Assembly: GCA_021736785.1 (NCBI GenBank)
Contig: JAIPFF010000003.1
Span: 1-64,000, forward strand
Source: Thiohalocapsa sp.
GTDB lineage: Bacteria > Pseudomonadota > Gammaproteobacteria > Chromatiales > Chromatiaceae
DNA: 64,000 nt
Reading direction: 5' to 3'
How positions within the stretch are numbered: the first letter of the stretch is position 1; every line of letters starts with the position of its first letter. Positions 34,007 to 43,727 of this stretch are shown here, piece by piece. The translations under genes were made by a program, and so were the position numbers. The notes below the pieces were generated by a model. It saw nothing but the letters and a program-made list of their open reading frames with translations, was not told the DNA's origin and did no database searches.

Positions 34007-34501
34007 ATGCAGCGACAGCGACCCGACCTGCCGAGCAACGACAAGCGATGGAAGCTGGTGAACGCCACGATGCGGCGCAACGGCTATGCCGAGCATGCAC
34101 TGATCGAGGCGCTGCACAGCGTCCAGGACGCCTTCGGTTTCCTCGACGAGGAAGCCATGACCTTCGTGGCCGACTCCCTTGATCTGCCCCTGAGCAAGGT
34201 CTACGGCGTCGCTACCTTCTACCACTTGTTCATGCTCAAGCCCCAGGGCCGCCATGCCTGCGTGGTCTGCACCGGCACCGCCTGTTACATCAAAGGGGCG
34301 GGAGGCCTGATCGACGGCATCCGGCAGCACTTCGATGTCGCCCCGGGCGAGACCACGGAAGACAAGGCGCTGTCGGTGCTGACCGCGCGCTGCGTCGGCG
34401 CCTGCGGCTTGGCGCCGGCGGTGGTGCTGGACGGCAGCCTCGTCGGTAAGCTCGGCGCCGAGCAATTGATCGAGCGCATTAGCCGGGAGATTGCCGAATG
34501 A
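34007..34501 (+). CDS. hoxE: Bidirectional NAD-linked hydrogenase diaphorase subunit HoxE
   Basis: HoxE is a NuoE-like [2Fe-2S] subunit of the soluble Hox hydrogenase, linking the complex to further electron partners. The 164-residue protein shows the thioredoxin-like 2Fe-2S fold with cysteine pairs in VCTGTACYIKGA and ARCVGACGLAP. AAGGGG precedes ATG 34007. The stop overlaps hoxF by four bases (ATGA). Gene order hoxE-F-U-Y-(orf)-H-W is that of purple sulfur bacteria and cyanobacteria. Confidence 0.95.
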   Translation: MQRQRPDLPSNDKRWKLVNATMRRNGYAEHALIEALHSVQDAFGFLDEEAMTFVADSLDLPLSKVYGVATFYHLFMLKPQGRHACVVCTGTACYIKGAGGLIDGIRQHFDVAPGETTEDKALSVLTARCVGACGLAPAVVLDGSLVGKLGAEQLIERISREIAE

Positions 34502-36132
34502 ACCTGGATGACCTTGAAGAGTTGGCGGTCAAGTATCGCGAAGAACAGGGCGAGACCGACCGTGAAGTTCGGGTCTGCGTCGCCACCGCCTGCCATTCCT
34601 CCGGTGCGCCGGCCGTCATCGAAGCGCTCGAAGCCGCCGGCGCCGAGCCGGCCGCCGACGGCGCACGTCGCTGCAAGGTCAAGGGCGTCGGCTGCATGGG
34701 GCTTTGCTCCGTCGGCCCGATGGTCGCGGTGGCGGAGCCGGGCGCGGACCTGCGCGAGTCCGACTTGTACAAATCCGTGACGGCGGACGACGCCGCCGAA
34801 ATCATGGCCAGCGCCCGCAGCACCGACGATGCCACCGTCGAGCGCTTGCACTGCCCGAACGATATGCCGTTCTTCACACGCCAGCGCTGGATCGTGCGCG
34901 AGAACTCCGGCATCGTCGACCCGGACAGCTTCAGGGGCTATGTCGCCGTCGGCGGCTACGCGGCCATGGTTCAGGCGTTGTCGGAGATGACACCGCAGGA
35001 AGTCATCAACGAGATCAGCACCAGCGGTCTGCGCGGGCGCGGCGGCGGTGGCTATCCCACCGGTCTGAAATGGTCCACCGTGGCGAAGATGCCCGCCGAG
35101 CAGAAATACGTCATCTGCAATGCGGACGAGGGCGATCCCGGCGCGTTCATGGATCGGGCTATCTTGGAGTCGGACCCCCACCGGGTGCTGGAGGGGATGG
35201 CGATTGCGGCCTATGCCATCGGCGCCAACAAGGGCTACATCTACATCCGCGCCGAGTACCCGCTCGCGGTCGAGCGGCTCAAGACGGCTATCCGCAAAGC
35301 GAAGCGCTCCGGATTTTTGGGTAACCATATCTGCGAGACCCAGTTCAATTTCGATATCGAGATCCGGCTCGGCGCCGGCGCCTTCGTCTGCGGCGAGGAG
35401 ACGGCGCTGATGGCCTCCGTCGAGGGCGGACGCGGCCATCCGACCCCGCGTCCGCCCTACCCGGCCGAGTCCGGACTGTGGGGCCGGCCGACGCTGATCA
35501 ACAATGTCGAGACCTTCGCCAATATCGCGCCCATCGTCAGCAACGGCGGCGCCTGGTTCGCCGGCATCGGCACCGAGAAATCCAAGGGAACCAAGGTGTT
35601 TGCGCTTGCCGGGAACATCCTCAACGGCGGCCTCATCGAAGTGGACATGGGCATGACGCTGCGGGAAATCATCTTCGACATCGGCGGCGGCATCCCCGAA
35701 GGAAAGGCGTTCAAGGCGGTGCAGACCGGCGGACCGTCCGGCGGTTGCGTACCCGACGCACATCTGGACATCGGCGTCGACTACGACAGCCTGAAGACGC
35801 TGGGCACCATGATGGGCTCCGGCGGCATGATCGTGATGGACGAAACCTCGAGCATGGTCGATGTGGCGCGCTATTTCATGGAATTCTGCATGACAGAGTC
35901 TTGCGGAAAGTGTGTACCCTGCCGCACAGGGACTTATCAAATGCACGGGCTGCTCGACAAGATCGCCCGCGCCGACGCGACCCATGCGGACTTGGCACTG
36001 CTCGAGGAACTGTGCGAGGTGGTGCAGGCGACGAGTCTGTGCGGCCTCGGACAGACAGCGCCGAATCCGGTCCTGAGCACACTGCGCTATTTCCGCGAAG
36101 AATACGAAGAGAAGCTGGCAGGCAGCCGGTGA
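34498..36132 (+). CDS. hoxF: NAD-linked hydrogenase diaphorase subunit HoxF
   Basis: HoxF is the NuoF-like subunit that binds FMN and NAD(P) and carries out the pyridine nucleotide half-reaction. The 544-residue protein has an N-terminal 2Fe-2S thioredoxin-like domain (CVATACHSSGA and KGVGCMGLCSVGP), then the FMN/NAD domain with the glycine-rich GLRGRGGGGYPTGLKW and NADEGDPGAFMDR. The C-terminal 4Fe-4S motif ESCGKCVPCRTGTYQM comes with a later Cys in SLCGLGQTAPNP. Length and motif order are normal. Confidence 0.96.
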   Translation: MNLDDLEELAVKYREEQGETDREVRVCVATACHSSGAPAVIEALEAAGAEPAADGARRCKVKGVGCMGLCSVGPMVAVAEPGADLRESDLYKSVTADDAAEIMASARSTDDATVERLHCPNDMPFFTRQRWIVRENSGIVDPDSFRGYVAVGGYAAMVQALSEMTPQEVINEISTSGLRGRGGGGYPTGLKWSTVAKMPAEQKYVICNADEGDPGAFMDRAILESDPHRVLEGMAIAAYAIGANKGYIYIRAEYPLAVERLKTAIRKAKRSGFLGNHICETQFNFDIEIRLGAGAFVCGEETALMASVEGGRGHPTPRPPYPAESGLWGRPTLINNVETFANIAPIVSNGGAWFAGIGTEKSKGTKVFALAGNILNGGLIEVDMGMTLREIIFDIGGGIPEGKAFKAVQTGGPSGGCVPDAHLDIGVDYDSLKTLGTMMGSGGMIVMDETSSMVDVARYFMEFCMTESCGKCVPCRTGTYQMHGLLDKIARADATHADLALLEELCEVVQATSLCGLGQTAPNPVLSTLRYFREEYEEKLAGSR

Positions 36133-36207
36133 TCCGACAAGACCGCGCCGCGGCCCGCGCGGCGCGGCAACCGGTTCCGTTTCGACGAACGTCACCAGGA
36201 GCACACA

Positions 36208-36939
36208 ATGCCCCGCACCCCACCAGCGACCCAGGTCCGCGTCGTCACGCTGACGATCGACGGGCAGGCTTTGTCGGCGCGCGAGGACGAGACCATCATC
36301 GAGGTCTGCCGAGAGAACAAAATCCCGATCCCGAGTCTGTGCTGGATGGACGGCCTCTCCATCGTCGGCGCCTGCCGCCTGTGCGTCGTCGAGATGGCCG
36401 GCAGTCCCCGCTTGTCCGCAGCCTGTTCGACGCGGGTCGCGGAGGGGATGCAGATCACGACCAACTCGGAGCGGCTGCAGCGCTACCGGCGCACGCTGGT
36501 GGAAATGCTGTTCGCCGAGCGCAACCATGTCTGTTCCGTCTGTGTCTCCAACGGCCACTGCGAATTGCAGTGGCTGGCGCAGACCTGCGGCGTGGACCAT
36601 GTGCGCATGCCGTACCGCAACCACGCCTATGACGTCGACAGCTCGCACGAAATGTTCCGCGTCGACCACAATCGCTGCGTGCTCTGCACCCGCTGCGTGC
36701 GGGTCTGCGACGAGATCGAGGGCGCGCACACCTGGGACGTCATGGGCCGGGGCAGCGACTGCAAAGTCATCACCGACCTGGCCCGGCCCTGGGGTGACAG
36801 CGACACCTGTACCAGTTGCGGTAAGTGCGTCCAGGTCTGCCCGACAGGCGCACTGGTCAAGCAGGGCACTTCGGTGGGCGAAATGGTCAAAGACCAGCAG
36901 TTCTTGCCCATTCTGGCCCGCAGGAGGCATATCCGATGA
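36208..36939 (+). CDS. hoxU: NAD-linked hydrogenase iron-sulfur subunit HoxU
   Basis: HoxU is the NuoG-N-terminal-like electron-wire subunit between the diaphorase and the hydrogenase halves. The 243-residue protein has a plant-type 2Fe-2S domain (SLCWMDG ... [12 protein letters not shown]), a His/Cys 4Fe-4S region, and two 4Fe-4S motifs ([13 protein letters not shown] and [16 protein letters not shown]). AGGAG lies eight bases before ATG 36208, 75 bases after hoxF. It overlaps hoxY by four bases. Confidence 0.95.
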   Translation: MPRTPPATQVRVVTLTIDGQALSAREDETIIEVCRENKIPIPSLCWMDGLSIVGACRLCVVEMAGSPRLSAACSTRVAEGMQITTNSERLQRYRRTLVEMLFAERNHVCSVCVSNGHCELQWLAQTCGVDHVRMPYRNHAYDVDSSHEMFRVDHNRCVLCTRCVRVCDEIEGAHTWDVMGRGSDCKVITDLARPWGDSDTCTSCGKCVQVCPTGALVKQGTSVGEMVKDQQFLPILARRRHIR

Positions 36940-37475
36940 GCGGCAATAGAGTGACGGTGGCCACGGCTTGGCTGGACGGCTGCTCGGGATGCCACATGTC
37001 GTTCCTCGACATGGACGAGCGCTTGGTCGAGTTGGCCGACAAGATCGACATCGTCTATAGCCCGCTGGTCGACAGCAAAACACTGCCCGAGCAGGTGGAT
37101 GTCGGCATCCTGGAAGGCTCCATCAGCAACGAGGAGGATCTGCACAAGGCGCAGGAATTCCGCCGTCACTGCAAACTGCTGGTCAGCTTGGGCGACTGCG
37201 CGGTCAACGGCAACGTGCCCGCGATGCGCAATCCGTTCAAGCTGGATGCCGTCTTCGAGCGCTCCTATCGCGACAACGTCGATACCCAGCCGCAGATCCC
37301 GACCGAAGGGGTTCCGTCGCTGTTCAAGACGGTACGCCCGATTCACGGCGTGGTGCAGGTGGACGTCTTCGTGCCGGGCTGCCCGCCGCACGCGGACACC
37401 ATTTACTACATCCTGAGCGAGTTGATCGGCGGCCGGACGCCGGACCCGAGCCAAGTCACGCGGTTCGGCGCCTGA
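36936..37475 (+). CDS. hoxY: NAD-linked [NiFe] hydrogenase small subunit HoxY
   Basis: HoxY is the small hydrogenase subunit, with a single proximal [4Fe-4S] cluster. The 179-residue protein has the CxxC ligands at Cys16 and Cys19 ([10 protein letters not shown]), a later Cys in [10 protein letters not shown], and the last in [10 protein letters not shown] strong CAGGAGG lies upstream of ATG 36936. The stop overlaps the next start by one base (TGATG), so the unknown exported protein that follows is translationally coupled to HoxY. Confidence 0.96.
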   Translation: MSGNRVTVATAWLDGCSGCHMSFLDMDERLVELADKIDIVYSPLVDSKTLPEQVDVGILEGSISNEEDLHKAQEFRRHCKLLVSLGDCAVNGNVPAMRNPFKLDAVFERSYRDNVDTQPQIPTEGVPSLFKTVRPIHGVVQVDVFVPGCPPHADTIYYILSELIGGRTPDPSQVTRFGA

Positions 37476-38125
37476 TGCGCGCTCACCGGCATCGCGATCG
37501 CACCCGAGTTTCCGCGAGCGTGCAACGACGCGCCGTCGTCGCCGCGCTCGGTGCGGCGCTCGCGCTCGGCGCGGTAACTGCGCCCGTCATGCCGGCGCGC
37601 GCGCAGACGCCCTCGGGCGGGGCGAGCGCCGCCGAGACGCAGGCAAATCCGGCAACCCTACCCGCGGTCGCCGATGATGAACGTTTTCTCGAGCTCGAGC
37701 GCCGGCTGCAGGCCCTGAGCCGGCGGATCGCCATCCTCGAGCAGCGCACCGGGGCATCCGACCCCGCGCAGCCCGTCAACGCGGGTGGCGGGCCGGTTTG
37801 GACATTCGACAGTTACATCGACGACACGCCGTTCAAAGTCACCCATCACGCGCTCGACGAGGCCCGCGGAACCGTGGATCTGCTGCTGCGGGTCACCGCG
37901 CCGCTTGCGGACAAAGCGGCCTGGTCTTCAGCCGGTACGGCGCTGCCGATCGGCGTCACACTGCGCGCGGCGGACGGCGTCGAAGGTTACGCGGCCTTTG
38001 CGCTGATGCGTGCGACGCGGGTCGAGCCGGGAGCGCACCTGCACGTGCGCGCGACCTTCGACCCGGCGCTGGCCGCGGCCGCCGGGCAATTGCTGGTCGG
38101 ACGGACTGCTCCCGGCGAGCAGTGA
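37475..38125 (+). CDS. Exported protein of unknown function inside the hox operon
   Basis: This 216-residue protein has a long basic N-terminus with RR before a hydrophobic stretch (QRRAVVAALGAALALGAV) and a likely signal cleavage near PARAQ, so it looks like a Tat- or Sec-exported protein. A short heptad-like segment (about 65-90, ERFLELERRLQALSRRIAILEQR) suggests a coiled coil, followed by a small beta-rich domain. No family is recognised. It starts one base before the end of hoxY and lies 157 bases before hoxH. Hox enzymes are cytoplasmic, so a periplasmic partner is unexpected. Confidence 0.75.
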   Translation: MRAHRHRDRTRVSASVQRRAVVAALGAALALGAVTAPVMPARAQTPSGGASAAETQANPATLPAVADDERFLELERRLQALSRRIAILEQRTGASDPAQPVNAGGGPVWTFDSYIDDTPFKVTHHALDEARGTVDLLLRVTAPLADKAAWSSAGTALPIGVTLRAADGVEGYAAFALMRATRVEPGAHLHVRATFDPALAAAAGQLLVGRTAPGEQ

Positions 38126-38282
38126 GGGGACGCGAGGCGCACGACCGCGACTGCCTTGAAGTCGGCGTGCGCGGCGCGCGCAACAGCGACGCGCGGCCTC
38201 CAGGCGCCCGCAGCGCCGCGGCTTCGGTTCGACGACGACAACTCTTCTTCCACATCGTTACGCTTGCCACGGGACTACGACC

Positions 38283-39713
38283 ATGAGCCGCACCATCAGC
38301 ATCGAACCGGTCACCCGCATCGAGGGTCACGCCCGCATCACGCTGCAACTGGCGGACACGGGCGAGGTGGAGGACGCCAAGTTCCATCTCACCCAGTTTC
38401 GCGGTTTCGAGAAGTTCTGCGAGGGCCGGCCATACCGAGAGATGCCGGCGCTGACGGCGCGCACCTGCGGCATCTGCCCGGTCAGCCACCTGCTGGCCTC
38501 GAACAAGGCCTGCGACGACCTGCTCGCGGTGACCATCCCGCCCACGGCGGAGAAACTGCGGCGGGTGATGAACCTGGCGCAGTTGGTGCAATCCCACGCG
38601 CTGTCGTTCTTCCACTTGTCGTCGCCGGATTTGCTGCTGGGCTGGGACTCGGACCCGGCCACCCGAAACATTTTCGGCGTCATGCGCCAAGACCCGGAGC
38701 TCGCGAAGAGCGGCATCAGGCTGCGCCAGATCGGCCAGAGCATTATCGAGACCCTGGGCGGCAAGAAGATCCACCCCACCTGGGTCGTTCCCGGCGGCGT
38801 CAACGAGCCGCTGCCCGAGGACAAGCGCGACGTGATGCTGGCGATGCTGCCCGAGGGCCTGCGCATCGCCAAGGACACCTATGCCTTCTTCAAGAACCTG
38901 GTGCCCAAATTCAAGGACGAGGCCAGCCACTTCGGCACCGCGCCGACCATGTTCCTGAGCCTGGTGACGCCGAAGGGTAATCTCGAGCACTACGACGGCC
39001 TGCTGCGCATCAAGGATGCACAAGGCCGAATTGTCGAGGACATGGTGCCGCCGCGCGACTACCGGCGCATCATCGGCGAGGCGGTCGAAGACTTCTCGTA
39101 CATGAAGTTCCCCTACTACAAGCCCCAGGGCTACCCGCGCGGCATCTACCGCGTCGGGCCGCTGGCGCGGCTCAACAACGCGGAGGCCTGCGGGACGCCG
39201 TTTGCCGACGTGGCGCTGGCCGAGTTCCGCACGCTGCAGGACGACACCGGCCCTGTCACATCGAGCTTCCATTACCACTATGCCCGCCTGGTGGAGATCA
39301 TCTACGCGCTGGAGGCCATGCAGCGCCTGCTGAAGGGCGAAGATATCCTCGACAAGCGCGTACGCGCCCGGGCCCGCGGCAACCGTTACGAGGGAATCGG
39401 TGTAGCCGAGGCGCCGCGCGGCACGCTGATGCACCATTACAAGATCGACGACGAAGGCCTGATCGACTGGGTCGACCTGATTATCGCCACGGGCCACAAT
39501 AACCTGGCGATGAACCGCAGCATCAAGGAGGTGGCCGACGCCTATGTGGAAGGCAACAACCTCCAAGAAGGCATGCTGAACCGGGTCGAGGCGGTGATCC
39601 GCTGCTACGATCCCTGCCTGTCCTGCGCATCCCATGCGTTCGGCCAGATGCCGCTGGCCATCGAGCTGAAGGACGCCTCCGGACAAGTCGTCGACCGCCT
39701 GGTGCGGGAGTGA
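38283..39713 (+). CDS. hoxH: NAD-linked [NiFe] hydrogenase large subunit HoxH
   Basis: HoxH holds the Ni-Fe active site where H2 is split or formed. The 476-residue protein has the first ligand motif at Cys62 and Cys65 (RTCGICPVSH) and the second at Cys445 and Cys448 (DPCLSCASH). A 25-residue extension after His451 (from AFGQMPL) should be removed by the protease HoxW once nickel is inserted. Start ATG 38283 gives the normal N-terminus (SRTISIEPVTRIEGH). The 157-base gap upstream is unusual for this operon but shows no clear promoter. Confidence 0.97.
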   Translation: MSRTISIEPVTRIEGHARITLQLADTGEVEDAKFHLTQFRGFEKFCEGRPYREMPALTARTCGICPVSHLLASNKACDDLLAVTIPPTAEKLRRVMNLAQLVQSHALSFFHLSSPDLLLGWDSDPATRNIFGVMRQDPELAKSGIRLRQIGQSIIETLGGKKIHPTWVVPGGVNEPLPEDKRDVMLAMLPEGLRIAKDTYAFFKNLVPKFKDEASHFGTAPTMFLSLVTPKGNLEHYDGLLRIKDAQGRIVEDMVPPRDYRRIIGEAVEDFSYMKFPYYKPQGYPRGIYRVGPLARLNNAEACGTPFADVALAEFRTLQDDTGPVTSSFHYHYARLVEIIYALEAMQRLLKGEDILDKRVRARARGNRYEGIGVAEAPRGTLMHHYKIDDEGLIDWVDLIIATGHNNLAMNRSIKEVADAYVEGNNLQEGMLNRVEAVIRCYDPCLSCASHAFGQMPLAIELKDASGQVVDRLVRE

Positions 39714-39858
39714 GCGCGGAAGCGGTGCGCGCCCAGTGCACGCCCGGCCCCGGGCGAACGACTTTGTCGATCCCGCTTCCGGGCATCGACCGCGCCGCGG
39801 CTCCTTGCCATACCGCCTACCCGCGGCACGATCCCGACCGGCCGACGGAGAACAACCA

Positions 39859-40473
39859 ATGCAACAGCATGCACTGATCGTCGGCTACGGCAGTCCGATC
39901 CGCGGCGACGACGCCATCGGGCCGCTGGTGGCGGACCGCCTCGCCGAGATGGCGCTGCCCCACGGCATCGAAGTCCAGGCCAGGCACATCCTGACGGCAG
40001 AGCTGGTGGACGACCTGCACCGCGTTTCCCGCGTCATCTTCATCGACGCCGCCGCCGACACGCCGCCCGGCGAAGTCCGCTGCCGCCGGCTGCAGCCGGA
40101 TGCCACCGCCATGTCGACGATGGCGCACTTCCATGACCCGCGGGAACTGCTTGCCTGGTGCGAGGCACTCTACGGCGAGGCCCCCGAGGCCTGGCTCGTC
40201 TCCGCCGGCGGCGCCGAGTGGGGTTACACGAGCTACGAGCTGAGCGACACCGCCCGTGCGGCGGTAGAGCCGATGATTGCCTGCGTGCTGTCGCGGCTCG
40301 GTCTCGGGCCCGGGGCGGAGCTTGGGCCGGAGCTTGGGCGGAATTGGGCGCCCGAGGACACCGCCGGCGCGGCGGCCGGCAACAACGCTGCGTCGCTCGC
40401 GCGCCCGCACGGCAGCTGCAACCCGAGCGACAATCCGCGGGATAGCGGGCGCCCCGACGCCGACACCGGCTGA
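39859..40473 (+). CDS. hoxW: Hydrogenase maturation protease HoxW
   Basis: HoxW is the nickel-dependent endopeptidase that trims the C-terminus of HoxH. The 204-residue protein shows the family start ALIVGYGSPIRGDDAIGPLVAD, with Asp17/Asp18 in the nickel-sensing region, and VIFIDAAADTPPGEV. GGAG lies ten bases before ATG 39859. Typical members end near residue 160. Here about 45 further residues follow (after LGLGPGAELG), rich in Gly, Ala, Asn and Asp and probably disordered. Confidence 0.92.
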   Translation: MQQHALIVGYGSPIRGDDAIGPLVADRLAEMALPHGIEVQARHILTAELVDDLHRVSRVIFIDAAADTPPGEVRCRRLQPDATAMSTMAHFHDPRELLAWCEALYGEAPEAWLVSAGGAEWGYTSYELSDTARAAVEPMIACVLSRLGLGPGAELGPELGRNWAPEDTAGAAAGNNAASLARPHGSCNPSDNPRDSGRPDADTG

Positions 40474-40581
40474 GGTTTCCGTGCCCGCGGTTGATCCGTT
40501 CGCGGCCGTTCGCCGGCGCCGTTGCACAGGTACGGCCGGCACGTCATCCTGCGCTGCCCATTGCAACCCATCCGGACAACG

Positions 40582-41805
40582 ATGCGCGAAATCGTTTTGA
40601 TCGACATCTCCGGGCGCGACCGGCCCGGTATCACCGTCGCACTGACCGAAGTGCTGGCCCGCTACGACGTCACCGTCCTCGATATCGGCCAGTCCGTCAT
40701 CCACAACACGCTGGCGCTCGGCCTGCTGGTGGAGTTACCCGACGATGCCGGTGCCTGCCCGGTCTTCAAGGAGCTGCTGTTCGCGGCCCACCGCCTCGGC
40801 CTCGATGCCCGCTTCACGCCCATCGAGCCCGCCGCCTACGAGGCCTGGGTACGCGAGCAGGGACAGCCCCGCCATATCGTGACCCTGCTCGGGCGTGAAA
40901 TCAGCGCCCGGCATATCGCCCGTGTTGCCGCGGTCGTTAGCGGCAACGGCCTGAACATCGAGCAGATTTCGCGCTTGTCGGGCCGCATCTCCCGCAGCGG
41001 CCGGGAGGCCGGACGGCCCGCCAGCGTTCAGCTCTGGATCAAGGGCCCGGTGGCGGACATCAGCGCGCTGCACGCAAGCTTCCTCGAGCTCGGCAGCGGC
41101 ATGGACGTGGACATCGCCATCCAGGAAGACGACATTTTCCGCCGCAACCGCCGCCTCGTGTGCTTCGACATGGATTCGACGCTGATCCAGACCGAGGTCA
41201 TCGACGAACTGGCCGCCGCCGCCGGCGTGCGCGAGCAGGTGGCCGCCATTACCGAGGCGGCCATGCAGGGCGAGATCGATTTCTCGGAGAGTTTCCGCCG
41301 ACGCATGGCGCTGCTGACGGGGATGGAGGAATCGGTGCTGGCCGACATTGCCGAGCGCTTGCCCATCACCGACGGCGCCGAGCGGCTGATCGCGACACTC
41401 AAGCAGCTCGGCTACAAGATCGCAATCCTATCCGGCGGCTTCACCTATTTCGCCGAGCACCTGCAGCGGCGTCTGGGCATCGACTATGTTCACGCCAACC
41501 GGCTGGAGTTCGATAACGGCCGGCTGACCGGGCGCGTCAGCGGCCCGATCGTGGACGGCGCGCGCAAGGCGGAGTTGCTGCGCGAGATCGCCGTCGCCGA
41601 GGGGATCCGCTTGGAGCAGGTCATCGCCGTCGGCGACGGCGCCAACGACCTGCCGATGCTCTCCATCGCCGGACTCGGCATTGCCTTCCAGGCCAAGCCG
41701 CTGGTCAAGGAGCGGGCGCGCCATTCCATTGCCAACGTCGGACTCGACGGGATTCTGTATTTGCTGGGGATGCGCGAGCGCGAGGTGCTCGAACTGGCGC
41801 CCTGA
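40582..41805 (+). CDS. serB: Phosphoserine phosphatase SerB
   Basis: SerB hydrolyses L-phosphoserine, the last step of serine biosynthesis. The 407-residue protein begins with two ACT-like regulatory regions (about 1-185), then the HAD phosphatase domain with the nucleophile motif FDMDSTL and the later GDGANDLPML. Start ATG 40582 (MREIVLIDISG) matches the family; a start twenty codons upstream is less likely. A terminator hairpin follows. Presence directly after hoxW seems to be chance. Confidence 0.95.
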   Translation: MREIVLIDISGRDRPGITVALTEVLARYDVTVLDIGQSVIHNTLALGLLVELPDDAGACPVFKELLFAAHRLGLDARFTPIEPAAYEAWVREQGQPRHIVTLLGREISARHIARVAAVVSGNGLNIEQISRLSGRISRSGREAGRPASVQLWIKGPVADISALHASFLELGSGMDVDIAIQEDDIFRRNRRLVCFDMDSTLIQTEVIDELAAAAGVREQVAAITEAAMQGEIDFSESFRRRMALLTGMEESVLADIAERLPITDGAERLIATLKQLGYKIAILSGGFTYFAEHLQRRLGIDYVHANRLEFDNGRLTGRVSGPIVDGARKAELLREIAVAEGIRLEQVIAVGDGANDLPMLSIAGLGIAFQAKPLVKERARHSIANVGLDGILYLLGMREREVLELAP

Positions 41806-41887
41806 CCCGCCGACGATGCGCCGTACGGATCAGCGGAGCCCGGCCCGGATAAAGGCGCAATGCCCGTCTGGATGCCGGGAACGACAA

Positions 41888-41908
41888 AGGGCCGCTGATC
41901 GCGGCCCT
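41888..41908 (+). terminator. Terminator-like hairpin after serB
   Basis: AGGGCCGC and GCGGCCCT form a perfect 8-bp stem around TGATC, about 80 bases past the serB stop, followed by CTGTG and no T-run. Confidence 0.5.
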
Positions 41909-42052
41909 CTGTGCATGCATGCCGTGCCCCGGCGGCGCGCTCTGCAGGCACCTGCGGCTCGATAGCCGTGGGTGCCGGCAATCGCTTCGGGCCGGCGGCG
42001 GAACGCCTTCGGTGCGCGGCGTGCAAAGACGCCCGGCACCGGCCTTCTCGTG

Positions 42053-42307
42053 CTACTGCAGGCGCCCCGGCAGCCAAGCTGCGATTCGGGAGCGCTCAGC
42101 GGCGACGTCGATATCGAAGAAGCGATTCAGCACGCCGAGTGCCTCGTCGATATCGGCACATCCGTAGTCGTCGACGACGACGTGGTTGTTCCAATCTTCG
42201 ACATGGTAGGCATGCTCGATGCCGGCCGCGTCGTACCGCAGCCGATAGCCTGATCCCGTCCAGGCGTCCCACTTGTATCTGATGACCTGATCTTGCTCGT
42301 CGAACAT
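42053..42307 (-). CDS. Small protein of unknown function
   Basis: This 84-residue protein has a balanced, protein-like composition (FDEQDQVIRYKWDAWTGS, then ADIDEALGVLNRFFDID). No family is recognised. AAGG lies five bases before the start codon. It is encoded alone, convergent with serB, next to a gene-free, AT-richer stretch. It probably folds as a small acidic cytoplasmic domain. Confidence 0.55.
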   Translation of the reverse strand: MFDEQDQVIRYKWDAWTGSGYRLRYDAAGIEHAYHVEDWNNHVVVDDYGCADIDEALGVLNRFFDIDVAAERSRIAAWLPGRLQ

Positions 42308-42603
42308 TGTGACCTTCTAGCGCCCTGCGCTGAGTCTTAAGGTCGGGTGCGGGGGGTGGCTCCTGCCCCGACATTAGGGTTTACCCAAATGTCGAAACCG
42401 CTCATGTCGCAAAAACGCTGAAAACGGTCTCTTACAACAAAGTGTAGGGCCGCTTTCCAAACTTGACAAGCCGAATTCCAACCAACGTTTGAGACAGAAC
42501 AAGTCCTGAAGGATGTAGATTTTTCGGTGTACCCGTGGCCAAAGTGCAGCAAATGTGCAAATTTTGTCGCAGCAGCCGGACAAAACAACAACAGCTTGTT
42601 GCC
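42308..42603. other. AT-richer gene-free stretch
   Basis: About 300 bases are clearly lower in G+C than the flanks and contain no credible frame. No terminator, repeat or recognised regulatory site could be assigned. It lies downstream of metA and upstream of the small gene at 42053-42307. Confidence 0.4.
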
Positions 42604-43710
42604 TTATCGACGAAAATCCGGCAGATCAGGCGTCTTCGACTGACCGTGCAACCCCAGCGGGTCGTTCGGATCGATGCCTTCCATAAATGGGACGGAACGC
42701 TCGTTATGGGTGATTCGATAGATCAAGCCCATCCAATTCCCGACAACCCCTTCTGCCGTATCCCGCCACGTGTTGTCCAGGCTGGCGGCAATGCGCGCCT
42801 CGGGCAGTTCGGGCGGCGTGCGGCCGCGGTCGAGCGCGCGCTGCGCCATGTGCCGGTGCTCATCGAGCAGCGCACGCGTCTTGAGTCCGAAGATATTCTC
42901 GGGAAACGGCGGATAGTCCTCGCGCTCGCCACCGATGTAGCGATTGACCTCGCGCTTGTACTCCTTCAGTAGCGAAATGGTGTCGTACTCCGGATGCCCC
43001 TGGAACATCACCTGACGAAAGCCGTCCGGGCTGACCGCCAAGTGCACGCCGGCGGACTCGCTCTCGGCAAGCACCTGGGCGCCCGCGGCCTCGAACTGAG
43101 CCCGCGAGACGTCGTTGAAACGCGAGTGCGGCACGTCGAACAGCGTATTGACGCTGCTGACCAGCGGATGGCCGCGGTCGACGACGCGATGGGCGTAGAC
43201 GCCCCAGCGCTTGGCCGGCAACGGCCGCCGTAAATGGCCGTAGCGGAACTGCATCACTGCATGGGTCGCCAAGCACGAGCACAGCGTCGAGGTGACATTC
43301 TCCCAGGCCCAGTCGACCACTTCGATCAACGGCTCCCAGAATGGCTGCGCCGCGAGATCGCTGCCGGCGACATTGGCGCCGGTGATGATCAGCGCATCGA
43401 GCCCCTGCGAGCGGATTTGCTCGAAGGTTTGGTAGTAGCGCGCCACATGGGCGCGTGCCTTGTCCGAGCGCGGCAGCACGTCGAGCGTGAACGGATGCAC
43501 GTAAAACTGCGCGATCTGGTTGCTTTGGCCGACCAGCCGGAAGAACTGCCGCTCGGTAGCGGCCAGCGCGGCGTCGGGCATCATGTTCAGCAAGCCGATG
43601 TGAAGCTCGCGAATATCCTGATGCAGGGCTTTGCGGGATTCGAGGATGTTCTGACCCTCGGCGCGCAGCCGCTCGAAGGTCGGAAGATCATTGTGGGCGA
43701 CGATGGGCAT
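42604..43710 (-). CDS. metA: Homoserine O-acyltransferase, MetA family
   Basis: This enzyme activates L-homoserine with succinyl- or acetyl-CoA for methionine synthesis. The 368-residue protein matches the MetA (homoserine transsuccinylase) family: IGLLNMMPDAALAATERQF near the start, the nucleophile segment LCSCLATHAVMQF, and FQGHPEYDT with the conserved His-Pro-Glu. It lies 17 bases before the end of the P-loop ATPase gene, with which it probably forms an operon. Which acyl group it uses cannot be read off with certainty. Confidence 0.92.
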   Translation of the reverse strand: MPIVAHNDLPTFERLRAEGQNILESRKALHQDIRELHIGLLNMMPDAALAATERQFFRLVGQSNQIAQFYVHPFTLDVLPRSDKARAHVARYYQTFEQIRSQGLDALIITGANVAGSDLAAQPFWEPLIEVVDWAWENVTSTLCSCLATHAVMQFRYGHLRRPLPAKRWGVYAHRVVDRGHPLVSSVNTLFDVPHSRFNDVSRAQFEAAGAQVLAESESAGVHLAVSPDGFRQVMFQGHPEYDTISLLKEYKREVNRYIGGEREDYPPFPENIFGLKTRALLDEHRHMAQRALDRGRTPPELPEARIAASLDNTWRDTAEGVVGNWMGLIYRITHNERSVPFMEGIDPNDPLGLHGQSKTPDLPDFRR

Positions 43711-43727
43711 GGGCTCGGGTACTACGG

